Shown piece after piece: positions 50,990 to 63,300 of a stretch of DNA of 64,000 nucleotides. The DNA lies in NCBI GenBank assembly GCA_011634665.1, contig WAEK01000007.1, positions 2,142,501 to 2,206,500 of the forward strand. Reading direction: 5' to 3'. A program made the translations under genes and the position numbers. The stretch comes from Mortierella sp. BCC40632. Lineage: Eukaryota > Mortierellomycota > Mortierellomycetes > Mortierellales > Mortierellaceae. How positions within the stretch are numbered: position 1 is the stretch's first letter; every line of letters starts with the position of its first letter. The notes beneath the pieces were generated by a model. The model was given only the letters and a program-made list of their open reading frames with translations. It was not told the origin of the DNA and made no database searches.

Positions 50990-51760
50990 TTAAACTGCAT
51001 CTTGTCCCTGTGACCCATGCTTTTACGCTCTGTGTCTACTTTTTGCCCATCCGCGACTCGAAGCACTCCGCGGAAGACGAATTGTCACACTCCTTACTCG
51101 AGCCCACAGCATGGCTAATGCCCTTCTTTTACACATTCTCCACTCTTCCAGAGCTCGGTCATCTAGTGGCGCTCTGTTGTCTACTCCATAACTACCACCA
51201 CAGTGAGAGTGAGTGGGAATCCAATGGTTTGTGAGCACTCTGGGGAGGATGATCAATCCAGCTGTTGCTGCTGCTCATACTTGCAGCTCTGTTGTCAAAT
51301 AAGATATAAAAAGAAAGAAAAGAAAAGAAAAGGAAAGAAAAGTCTTTTGTTGGGGTACTCGGTAATCCGTCAAGTCAAAAGGATAGGGGTTTTTTTTTTT
51401 TTTGTTAATCTGGTCTGGTCAATTGAAAAATTTACCGAGCCAAAGGTCAAATGGTCAATCGGTTAACTAGTTAATCGACCAAAAACTGGTCAATTGACTA
51501 TCAAATTCTTTAGTTACCGGTCTGCTCAAAAAAGGTTATACACTCTACAGGCAAGATGATGCAAAGACTAGCAGAGAGCGCCGACTCGACAAAGAGGCAA
51601 ACTATGAAGAAGAAAAAAAGAAAAAGAGATGCGACACGTATCTTTGCATCCATGCAACGTAAGGCGCTCAAACAGTAGAGGAGACAGAGACAGAGACACA
51701 GAGACAGACACACACACAGGCTGAGAGAGAGAGAGAGAGAGAGAAAGAGAGTTATTGTCT
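50990..51760. repeat. Dispersed repeat X, copy 2
   Basis: Diverged copy with the shared CTGCATCTTGTCCCTGTGAC start and GTGAGCACTCTGGGGAGG core. It is followed at 51870 by repeat R copy 2. It appears to be an extra copy inserted into spacer 2, because copy 3 is the one continuous with block Y. Confidence 0.6.
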
Positions 51761-51869
51761 GGTCATGAGGCATTTTTTTCTTTCAGATTTTTGTCTTGTT
51801 CCTTTACTCTATTGCCTGCTGGTTTCTCCAGCGAATCTTTATTCTCTCTCTCGTCAGTCCAACTACTTC

Positions 51870-52120
51870 AAGCAGCTTGAAACTTGATCCGCCTTGCTGC
51901 ACCAGAACAGCTACCATTCTCTGTTTCTTCCCACCTTAACTTTTCTCCCTTATAAGCTCGATAAAAGTGCTGCGCCACCTGACCTCACGGCTCTGTTATT
52001 TTTATTGGATCACTTAGAACTGTGGAACCAAGGTTGGGGCCCAAGTCTCGCTTGTATCTCGTGAACTAGATACTCCAGAACTATGATTCCTACGCCCGAT
52101 TCAGCAGATCTATTTTGAGC
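51870..52120. repeat. Repeat R, copy 2
   Basis: Counterpart of 48830-49140, diverged. Confidence 0.5.
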
Positions 52121-52910
52121 GGGATTTAAATCATGGATCCTCCTGGTGATCTGCTCGGATCCAACAAGCGTACAGGTCCGTCACCGCCACGCGAGAAAAG
52201 TAAAGTCAGATGTTGGGTCGTAGTATCTGAATCTAAGAAATCTTGTCTCGATTTATAAACCCCAGTACCTCCTTTCGACACCGATGACATATTTGACAAG
52301 AAAAAATGGAAAGGGGAGAGAACGACGAGAGTTTTCTTTTTCAGGTTGAATGTTCCGATTGAAAGAAACACTCTCCAAGTCAACATACCAAAACTTCCCC
52401 GAGCATCTTGTGCTTCATGGAAGGGGATACGAGACTGTTGGATACAACGACACCAATTAGACGGTCAACCTTCGTTCATTTATATCCACCAGTCGGTCGA
52501 AGGTGATCGTGAAAACTTAAATTTAACTAACCAGATGCTATCCGTCGTCTTTGATATTCTTCTGAGTGACTTGGCCAGGAGGTAGAGCAAATAATAGGAG
52601 GATAACTTCAGAAAAAGCAAAGGCGGCACCAAAAGAGGTCTAAAAGAACTAGAGTTGAGCAAAGCTATGAAAATTACGAAACTTTGGAGACCTACAAGAT
52701 CCATGAGTAAAGCCATGATTACTCTGTGTGGCATAATGTGAGGGCTGAGAGACCCCAGCACAAAGCGGGGATTACGATCTAGTGCTGTGCGATATAGCAC
52801 CATTGGTTGCTTTGTCTCATTCGTCTCCTCAAGTTGCAAACTGTTAGCGGCACACACGCTGTGAGGTAGGACGATCACGCTAGGCCTTCCTCTCAAGTTG
52901 ACTGTGCTCT
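52121..52910. other. Unassigned 0.8-kb segment in spacer 2
   Basis: Complex sequence with no counterpart elsewhere in the window. It carries an 80-codon plus-strand frame at 52346-52585 with mixed composition (MNVPIERNTLQVNIPKLPR at its start), which I cannot assign to a family. It could be a relic exon or chance. Confidence 0.3.
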
Positions 52911-52914
52911 CAGA

Positions 52915-53560
52915 TCAAAGTTGCACCTTGTCCCTGTGACCCAAATCCTTTGTCCATATCGCAGCCCCCCTTCTCTCTCTCCCTCTTTTTCTCTCGTGTC
53001 CACAGAAAACTGAAATTGTACATTCTTGACCTTTTCGGAGCTCAGTCATCTGGCTCTTCTCTAGATTGCCACGTTCCTTGAGGTGTGGCACTCGGCTTTT
53101 TCTTTTTAGTTTCACTCTGTCTGTCTCTCAACTGATCTGGAAATTTGACTACCACTGTCAATGGGAGTGAATATGGTTTGTGAGCACTCTGGGGAGGATT
53201 GATCCATTTTTTTTTTTCAGCTGTTGTTGCTGTTTCGGGCTTGCAGCATCGTCGTTAAGATGACTTGCACTGTTTGCAAAAGCCAAGACCTGACTCTTAT
53301 TGGGATATCAGTCTGAATTGAGCAACCGTGCAAGATGATGCAAGATATTGCAGAGAGCGCCAACTCGGACAAAGGGTAAACCACGAAAAAAAAAAAAAAG
53401 AATATGCGAGTGGTGGAGACCACACACGTCTACATGCATGCAAAAGCAAGGCGCGATACTCGAGCAGTAAAAGGCTGAGAAAGGAGAAGAGAAAGATAGA
53501 GAAAGATCCCTTGGAGCATTTCTCTCGACATTTTTTTTTTTTTTTTTCCCTGTTCCTAGT
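52915..53560. repeat. Dispersed repeat X, copy 3
   Basis: Aligns with 38150-39060 but has a single 9-bp unit and no long CT or ACC tracts. It continues into the spacer 2 counterpart of block Y. Confidence 0.6.
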
Positions 53561-53699
53561 CATTCACCCGCCTTCTGGTTTCTTTCGTACCCCGTCTTTA
53601 CAAAATACTTTTGGGTCTGTTTTTTGGCGGTAAAAAAAGAAGAAAGAGAACTTAGGTTCTACACGTACAAGGCGCTAACCCAAAGCAACCTCATCCAGA

Positions 53700-53800
53700 G
53701 GTACATTTGGCCTCGATCCGTTGCGCCAGGGGCAGTCCATTAGCGGATGTTAAGGGAAAAGGTAGAGCTGATCCGCAGAATCTGCAGAGAGAACAAGAGA

Positions 53801-53871
<71 letters not shown>

Positions 53872-54829
53872 AAAGTGAAATGAGTAGAAATGTCTGCGGT
53901 GTCTCCATGTCCTGTGCTCTTCTACATATCTTCCATACACAGGTCGAAAACTAACTCTTCTGCTGACGAAACCGTTGCCCTCCTGTCTCCATCCTTCATC
54001 TTCCAGCAGCAATCCAAAGTAGTCGGAAAGTACATAGTCCAGCAAACTATAATGAGGGCTCTCTTGCTGCTCGGTGATGAACGATGCTAGATCCAAGGCT
54101 AAACCAACCTAGTCCAGCCAAGCAGAGGAGTTAGAGGGATGGAGAGCTAGGAGAGCCAACAATAGCATGGACAGAAGTGACTTGCCATTGTCCCTTCTGC
54201 TCTTCTGGGCACTCTGAAAGCTTGAGAGTCTGAAGTGTACTCCCAATGACGCACATTCATTAAACATCTCTTGTGCGTTCCTGCTGCTGCTGTGTGTCTC
54301 ACAGAATCCTTTTGTCCTTCCCTTCCCTTCAAGCTATAGGAAGAGGACAAATTGGCTGTATCTAAACTATCTCACTTGGTATGGCTCGCGGACTAAACTG
54401 TATCCTTGATGGCAAAAAAAAAAAAAAAAACATTGTGGGCAGGTGGGCACTGTAAGCGCTGAGAAATAGGCATTGAGAAATAGGCATTACGAATTAGGCA
54501 TTACGAATTAGGCATTGAGAAAGGGAAGGTCGAGTGCAAGTTTGGTGTTCGCTCGAGAATGGAAGGGGAGGGGTCAAGGTAAAGGAAGTTCCAAGCATAG
54601 AAGAAAGGCATGCTCAAGAGGAGGGCTCCCAGGAAGGAGGACGTCCTGGAGGGAAAACGCCCAAGAGGATGGTTTCCCCGTCACATCAAAGTCGTCCGCT
54701 CTGTTCATTCTGTCCAGGGGCAAAAGAGCGATGGATTGACTACAGGCAGACCACTGGCAGACAGACAGACAGGCTGGCTGGCTTGTTGGCTTGCTGGTCC
54801 TTGCAGGGGAGGGACTGCTTCTGAGAGAT

Positions 54830-54864
<35 letters not shown>

Positions 54865-55105
54865 CCTTGTGCAACAGGAACACCAGGCCTGAAGACAGGC
54901 GTTCCTCTCCTTTCCTTCTCTCCTCCTATTGTCACCGCCTCCTCCATTCGAGATTCATCTGCTTTTGCATCTCTGCCAGGGATCCCACCAGACTCATTCA
55001 GGAACACTCGTGCTCAGACCTCACCATCCACTAACCTTCCAGCCTCAAGTGAGTGTTGCCACCTGACTGGAGCACGGCTTTTTTTTTTTTTTTTCTTTTT
55101 TTTTT

Positions 55106-55156
<51 letters not shown>

Positions 55157-55925
55157 GTCTTTTTCCTTTCTTTGAGAGTCAAGTTTGACGGCCTGCCAAA
55201 AGCCAACCACATACCGCGCCCATCTTACCGACGCCACATCACCCACTTGGTTGGAGTTCTAGCAGGACAAGTAGGATTGAGAGAGCATGTGAGGGTATTG
55301 AGGGGAAAAGGAAAAAGAGAAAAGAGCAAGAGCGGGAATGGGAAGAAGACAGGCAGCCGATGATCGTCTTGTCCGAGTATCAGAGCAGAGCATGGTTTTC
55401 GCTGCTGCTGAAGCTTCAGACGTCTGTCTGCATGCTGCTTATGAAACCCAATGTAGATGGATGGGTTCACAGCGGGAGAGGAAGTGAGGGGAGGAAGAGG
55501 ATGAGGAAAGAGAGGAGAGGTCGAGCAGCACAAACGAGGAAGAGGAGAGAAGAGAGGACGGGGAGAGGGAGAGAACAAAGTGCTCATTGCTCCTCTTTCT
55601 CCTCTCGTGCCAACATCGCATGGGATGTGTATCTCGACACCCAACCCTGGATCAACCTGCAGCATGCACAACGACGTACGACACCGATTTTTTTTTTTTT
55701 TTTTTTTTTTGCGCAAGGCGGCGGAGCGGAAGAAAGAAAAGGAAAAAGGAAATCAAAGAGTGGAGCAATGGTTGGATGGCGATCTGCTTGAAGGAGAGGG
55801 GTTGGCACTGTTAAAAACAGACCATTTGGATGATTCGTTTACTCATCGCCTCTTTCTTCTTCTTCTCCATCTTCCCATCCCCCATACTTGTGCCAGTCAG
55901 GACTTTGCAGAGCAGGACAGTCCCT
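53700..55925. repeat. Spacer block Y, copy 2
   Basis: Near-identical to 39430-41570, including the 14-bp repeat, the region around GGGACTGCTTCTGAGAGATG and the minus-strand frame (53740-54096). Differences are mainly microsatellite lengths, such as a longer (GA) run at about 53808-53869. Similarity fades at about 55800-55925. Confidence 0.8.
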
Positions 55926-57086
55926 GGAAGAAGAAAAAAAAAAACAGTAGGGAGTAGGACACACCAGGACTTGAAGGTCTGTCCAGGACCTCGACTTCTC
56001 ATTGAATCTAGTCGACAGGATTAATCCTCCAGCACAATTCAATACACGCATATACAGATCAGCAGTTCATCATTCAGAAGCGACCTTGGTTCCTGAGAGA
56101 AGAGTGTCGCTATCCTTTTTAAACGACTTGATCCTATGATCCCAACACACAGCTGTAGCCTTTGTGATTTTACCCGCTCCCAATTTATTCACTGAGCAAG
56201 CTCCACAATCACACTTTGGATAGACAGGGCCGCAACCAAGGTAAAGCAACAGTGAGACACTCCAAAAGCACTGGTTACTGAGCCAGATGGCTGATGGCGT
56301 AGAGTCAATTCGTGCAACTCTTCTAGACAGGAGATGTTCTTTCCCACTCTCACTGCCAAATATGTGAACGGATGACCTAGAAAAGAGAGTGGAGTGTGTG
56401 GGCGACGGCTCTTCGGGTGTCTGGCTGGCTGGTGAGGTTGCACAAAGAGGAAACATACAGCAAAAACGCCCCGAGAGGAGATACAGAAAGTAGGAAGACA
56501 ATCGTGGTCCAGGAGTTTGGACCAGGCACAAGGCATTTTCCGCCTCGGTATTTTCCGTAATATCCTATTGCTCTGCATACCAAGCAGACATCCGCGGAGA
56601 GAAAGAAGAGGCAGGAGAAGAAGGGAGGATCGGCACAATGGATCACAAGAATCCATTTGGCGTTCTCTTATTTCTTCTGTATGGTCCTTTGAAGAATGAA
56701 AGGACCATCCATTTCCTTTTCGAAGGAGAGAGCCTTGCAAAAGCGGGGTGGGCAACAGGGACACAACCGAGAATCGCACACAAACGCTCACGTCGGCGCA
56801 CCGAGGCAGAGAGCGAGAGTGAGAGAGAAAGCAGAAGGGAGCCTGAAAGGGAAATGAGGAGAAGAGGATGTGGCCACGAAAGCTGCTTCAACAGCTGGGT
56901 GAGTGTTTTCTCTGAACTTGTTTTTCTGATTTTCATGTTCATGCATGGTGATGTTCAACATATGGGACACAGGCGAGTGTACGGGACGGTACACATTGCA
57001 CAGGGAGAAGCACAAAGCGTGTTCGAAACCCTTTTCTCTTTCACCTTTCACCCCTCTTCTTGCTCTTCATCCCCTTCTCCTCTCTC
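55926..57086. other. Spacer 2 segment without counterpart
   Basis: About 1.2 kb replacing the position of the AT-rich island of spacer 1. It contains overlapping open frames on both strands (for example 56070-56531 minus and 56638-57285 plus), none with recognisable family motifs. I accept no gene. Confidence 0.4.
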
Positions 57087-57216
57087 CCTTCGCACCCACC
57101 CTCTCTCTCCCAGAAGAGAGCGGGTTGATTATCCCCTGCATTTTTTTCCTGCGATACTCATTGGAGAGAGAAAGAGAAAACTAAGAGCGAGAGAAAAGAT
57201 TCCTTTCTCTTTCTCT

Positions 57217-57273
<57 letters not shown>

Positions 57274-58980
57274 AATCACTTGTAAATGCAGCAAGGTCGG
57301 CCTGTGCCTTGATTGTGTATACTTGAGTGAGTGAGGCAAGAGTGGTAAAATGGGGAGTGAAAGACGAGGGTCCTTCTTTTGTCGAGGGTACACAAAAGAA
57401 AGTGCAAAAGGGACAGCGACCGACTGGAGTTCAGAGCTTGGGGCATAAAACCTGTTGCTTCAAAACTCGGGCTGAGAAAGGCGTCGTGGTGCACAACAAT
57501 CTGTGTCCAGGAAAGAGCTCTGTGTTGGTAATCCCCTGGATGGTGGGAGAGATGGATAATGAATCTCTTTTGAGTAAACGTTTGGGAAGGGGAGGGAGTG
57601 GAGTGGACAGAGTGTTGAATGAACGGCACACTCGCATGGCATGGGCAAGACTGCATATCAAAAGACTATTGTCTGGGCCGTTGAGTGTTGTTGGGTGGTT
57701 TTCCTTGGAATGGCGGGTGAGATGTCTTGAAATGGAAGAAGTAGAAGAAGAAAAGGTATATAAAAAAAAAAAAAAAAAAAAAGGTCTACATGCTTCTAAT
57801 GGCAGCTGTATGGTAGAAGGGGTGGGTGGAATAGAGAGGGAGGCGGCAGTTCACAGATGTGATGGTACAACACACGGCCCAAGATATGCTTTCCGGGGTC
57901 ATGTCCATTGCTGTCCGATAATGGCTCACACAATTGCACGACGCAAAGCAGTGCAGAACGCAATGCAACTCTAAGGGAGCGTGCGGATGCATGCAGAGTA
58001 TCGAGGCCTATTGCTGAACTTGAGAGCCAATGAAGAGAGACCGCTTTTCATCACTGAAAAGGGTGTGCATTTGGATAGCAGATGGCGAATGGGCGGGTTA
58101 TTCAGCGATTCCGAGGTCTTTTGGTGTATGAAAGGGACTAAAAAAGAGAAAGAGAAAAAGAAAGAGAGCGAAGGGTCTGGCAGCTGATAAGAGAGGGCGA
58201 GAGGGAAGAAAAAGCAAAAGAGAAACGAAGCTAAAGGTCTGAAAGAAGCTACGACAAGATTTTAAGCATATGGGAACGTACAAGATTCCCTGAGGCGGGG
58301 CGGACTTTATTCATGCCTGCATGCGACAATGATTTGCGTGCTGATGTTTGGAGCAGGTGGAAGTCTTTGAGAGGGAAATGTTGCTGGCCTGGGCGAGGGT
58401 GTGGTTGTTGAGAGAGGATATTTATGTGTGCGTGTTGTGTGTGTGTATGCGTATGCATGCCTTCGCATCGTGCTAAACGCGGCGTGGCCAGACATCTGGC
58501 GGGACAAGCATCATGGGTATATCTTTTTCTTTTTTCTTTTTGAGGGTATTTCGCGTTCCTGAAGATCCTCAGGACATGTGGTAATCTCTTGTTCCGATTC
58601 TCGGACGTGGTCGAGCACTCGATTGGCTGGGTGTGCCTGGCCAGGAGCAGACGCGCAACGGACTGAGCAGGGGACTGACTTTAGTGCCAGGTACCCGACC
58701 GGTGAAACAGGATCGTCGACCGACGGACGAACGCTTCCATCACCCGTCAAACAGAGCGATCGTTGTCCTTTCCCACATGGACCGTGTCCATTGCCTTTGA
58801 CCCTCTCTTTCTCTCTTGCTCTCTCTCTCATCCCTTAATGAGACGGGATAGGCAGGGAGCGTTCTCGGTCGGCCGCGACCTGCGGCCAGTGCCTGGGCCA
58901 CGCCCGAGAATGGAGATGCAGGCATCGGTCGCTCTATCGGAAACACATTCAAGGAGGCGCCCTGTTTCCTTTGTGTTGCC

Positions 58981-59012
<32 letters not shown>

Positions 59013-59337
59013 ACAATGCTGCGCGTCCCTTTGCCTGTTCGCTTGGCTTCTGTCCGCCATGTCTGTCCGTCTTTCCCAGCCTTCACGCTCGCTCGAGTCC
59101 CCCTATCCCTCCCACTCCCACTGTTTCCCTTTCTATGTGTACGCTCTCTTTCTCTGTCTGTCTCCCTGTGCTGGGTGTAGGCGGAGGAAGGTGTACTGCA
59201 CAGATGACGCCCATTGTTCACGTACTCTGCAACCCACCTTCGACACTCTGCGACCATTTCTCTCTTTCTCCTCTTCTTTTTTTCTTTCCTGTTACTGTCG
59301 CTCACCTCCTCTCTCCTCGACTCCTCCACTCACTTTT

Positions 59338-59384
<47 letters not shown>

Positions 59385-59951
59385 CTTCTCGGCCCTGCGA
59401 CTCTCTTACTACACGCGACATACGTACAGCACCACAGCAGTCAGTAGCAAGAATCACTCGTCTCAATACGGAGCCCCGTTCTTTTCTCAATCTTCTCTAT
59501 CTTCTCTCTCTTTCTCTCTCCTTCCCTCCTCTCCACACGCCCTTCGTGTCCTTCCTCAACTGTTTCCACGCTAGAGCAACAGACGCAGCTGCTGTCGCAA
59601 GAACCCCCTCTTCCTCTTCTTCCTCGACCAGCACCGAGTCTCAGCCAGACCACATCCACGCATATTACGGTAATGCTTCACTCATCTTTTTCCAGCCAAC
59701 AGAATCCATCTGCCTCACCCTATTCACCCCTGGATGGCAACCGTGCCGTCCGTCCTGACTCCCCGGAGCGAGCTCAAGGCACAGGCACATGCTTTGCGCA
59801 GGCTGAGCAAGACCTCTTTGGAGACGACTGGGCAAGGGCGCACGATTTTTTTTTTTTTTTTTTTTTTTTGCCCAGGCCCTGGCTCCTTTTGCCTGTGCCT
59901 GTCGCCCTCACTCACTAATCCCCGAAAATTAGGGTTGTGTTTTTTTTTATA

Positions 59952-59993
<42 letters not shown>

Positions 59994-60370
59994 TCCTCTT
60001 TTCTCTAAACACACTTTTTCTTCTTCCTTCTCCTTTGAGTTGCTCTCTCCACTTTGTTTCGCCCTCTCACGCTCTGCAGCAATGGGTGGGGGTCGTCATA
60101 TCGATCCTGAGTTTGGTCCCATCCGATTCATTCCCCAGGGCGTTTTTTTTTTTGCCATCTGTTTATCCATCCATTCAAATTAAATCATCTATTCATTCAT
60201 CTATCTTTCTACCCTCTTCGACTTGTCCGTCGTCACGCGTCCCCTCCCCCTCCCCTTCCTCCTTACCTCCTTCGCATCCCCTTTCCTTTTACTCTTCTCA
60301 CTTTCTGGCTTTGCTCTACGATTGAATCTCATATCTTGCGCTTTCTCCTACCTACTACCAGCTTTCTGCC
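57087..60370 (+). promoter_or_regulatory. Upstream region of the long kinase copy, with a 2.3-kb insertion
   Basis: 57087-57135 and 59449-60370 resemble the promoter of the short kinase copy (45445-45490 and 45832-46153). Between them, about 57150-59440 has no counterpart, and a further segment of roughly 600 bases (about 59670-60290) is also extra. Tracts include (CT) at 57226-57272 and 59344-59380 and (GT) at 58983-59013. No gene is supported; frames here are low-complexity or unrecognised. Confidence 0.45.
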
Positions 60371-63300
60371 ATGTCGACGGTGGCAGAGGCCATCCATCCA
60401 CCATAGGCGGCGTCCTCGACCTGATCCTGCAGGACAAGGATCTTAACCCATTACCAATTCGTTTTGTTCGTCTCCTCGTCGCCCTTTTCCTCTCGAGTTT
60501 GTCGATTCATCCACCCCACTCTACATCAATAATGTCGACGCTGGCCTGCAGCGTGTGTTCCGCAGGACCATTCAGCTGGAACAGGAGCTGGCTCTCTACC
60601 GCGACCACCTCAAGGCCCTCGCACCCGCTAGCCCACTCTTGAACGACATCACTCTTTCTCCCCCCATTCTCACCCCACCTGTCGATGCACTCTCACCGCC
60701 TGTCCCGACTCCATCGCGCTGGAACGGGGCCAGCTGGGAGTTTCTGAATGACACGGCCACTCACTCGAGTATCCAACAGCCCGACCGGACACAGCACTTG
60801 TCGCCATCATTAGATAATTCTCCTTCTTCAACCCCTCGACTTCCTATCCCATCACCGCAGGCGAGTTCACGCGCACAGGCGAGATCCAATCATACCCAGC
60901 AACCCATCGGTTCCTCGTCATCCTTGACCTCGGTCCCTGCCCATGCTGCGTCTACGGCCACTCTCCCATTGCATCCACTCCGCGATCGGAATGGATTTGT
61001 TTCTGCCCCTGTTCCTGTACCTGCTTCCATGTCTCCTGTCTCGCCTTCGCCTTCTACTGCCGCCACTACTTCCACTACTACTGCTACCACTACTGCCACT
61101 GTCACTACCACTGCCACAACCGTCGTCACTGCTGTGCATGGAGCGGACTCTGTTCCGCCCCAGGCAAGTGTTCCTTGTGCGGACTGTATTCATCACTGTG
61201 CTCTTGCTGCCGCAGCTGTTGTTCGAGGAGACCTGGACATCCGGATATCTTGCTTGAATGCTGCCTGTCGTAAGTCACCGCTAGTCATGTCCGTGAACGA
61301 GATGGTCCACCGCCTCAAGAGGTTCGCACAGGAGGTTATCGAGGTCACGGCCCAAGGAGTTGAAGGCAAGCTAGGTGTGCAGGCCGAGATGGAGAACGAG
61401 CATGGCATGTGGAAGGAATTTGTCTCGCATTTGAACACTATGACCGTCAGCCACTCAGAACAAGTTCGGGATATCGCTTCTGTCTGTACTGCCGTCGCTC
61501 ATGGAGATCTCAGCCAAAAGATCACAGTTGCCGTCAAGGGCGAGACGCTTGTTCTAAAGAACACGATCAATACCATGGGTATGTGGGATGAGCTACTCTT
61601 TTTGCCCTCCAATGATTTTAAGCACCCTTTTTTAGTGCCGTGTGTACCCGAATGACCCTTTAGAAAAGAGCGACAGCTTGGGGGAGTATCCCCCGATATC
61701 ATCTCCTTACTGACTAATCCATCCCTTGTCAATGCGTATTTTTTTTTTATTTTTTTTATTTTTATTTTTATTATTATTATTTGTCCTTTCGTATTCTTCA
61801 TGGTCAACCTTTGGACACAATCACGTGGTACGAATGTTTTCCTTTCCAACATTCTTCAAACAGTCGATCAACTTCGGTCTTTCTCCTCTGAGGTGACACG
61901 CGTGGCACACGAAGTCGGAACTGAGGGACGTCTGGGAGGCCAGGCTCACGTGAAGGGTGTTGATGGAACATGGAAGGAACTTACTGACAATGTCAACACT
62001 ATGGCTGCCAACTTGACTGCCCAGGTGCGAGATATCGCCAATGTCAGTAAAGCTGTTGCCATGGGTGACTTGACCAAGAAGATTTCAGTCGAGGTCAAGG
62101 GAGAAATGTTGGATCTCAAGAACACATTCAACATCATGGTGGACCAGCTGCAACAATTTGCCACAGAAGTCACTCGAGTCAGTCTTGAAGTCGGCACAGA
62201 AGGAAAGCTCGGTGGACAAGCTCTTGTGAAGGATGTTAGCGGTACCTGGAAAGAACTCACGGACAATGTGAATCTGATGGCGGCGAATCTGACGAATCAG
62301 GTTCGAGACATTGCGCAGGTTTGTAAAGCTGTCGCTCAGGGTGATTTGACACAAAAGGTCCGAGTGCCCGTTCAGGGTGAAATCCTGGAGTTGAAGGAGA
62401 CGATGAATACGATGGTCGATCAATTGAGGACGTTTGCAGCTGAGGTTACCCGTGTCGCTCGCGAAGTCGGAACCGAAGGAAGACTTGGAGGTCAAGCTGA
62501 AGTTGAAGGCGTGGACGGTACTTGGAAGGAGCTGACGGATAACGTCAATACGATGGCAGCCAATCTTACTGCTCAAGTGCGTGATATTGCTAACGTCAGT
62601 AAGGCTGTCGCCAAGGGAGACCTAACCAAGAAGATTTCCGTGGATGTCATGGGTGAAATGATGGACCTCAAAAATACTTTCAACATTATGGTAAGGCGTC
62701 CCTAATATTCTGAATCGCCATTCCGGGGAAAAGAGAGAGAGCTGTTGTTCAGTGACTAGATTGACGTATTGCATTTGGCGACTTGTTCTCATCCTCACAC
62801 GATATCTGTTTTTACTGCTCAAACCAACATAGGTCGACCAACTGCAGGAGTTTGCTACTGAGGTCACGCGTGTGAGTTTGGAAGTCGGCACGATGGGTAA
62901 ACTAGGAGGACAAGCCGTTGTCAAAGACGTCAGCGGAACGTGGAAGGTTCTCACAGACAACGTCAACACGATGGCCTCCAACTTGACCACGCAAGTCAGA
63001 TCGATTGCTGAGGTCACCACTGCTGTCGCAGCTGGTGATCTGAGTAAGACCATTGAGGTTGAGGCTCAGGGAGAGATTTTTGAGCTCAAGAAGACTGTCA
63101 ACAAGATGGTGGAGCAGCTCCGTACTTTTGCTGCTGAAGTCACTCGAGTGTCTCGTGAAGTCGGAACAGAAGGAAAGCTTGGAGGACAAGCCTATGTCAA
63201 GGGTGTCGATGGCACGTGGAAGGAACTCACCGACAATGTCAACACAATGGCTGCTAATCTGACTGCTCAGGTACGAGATATCGCCAATGTCAGTAAGGCT

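Noticed and set aside
60081..60183. Small frame starting MGGGRHIDPEFGPIRF upstream of the long kinase as a replacement N-terminal exon
   Set aside because: It reads into a T-run and stop; no convincing donor joins it in phase to the HAMP frame. It cannot be excluded without transcripts but is not supported.
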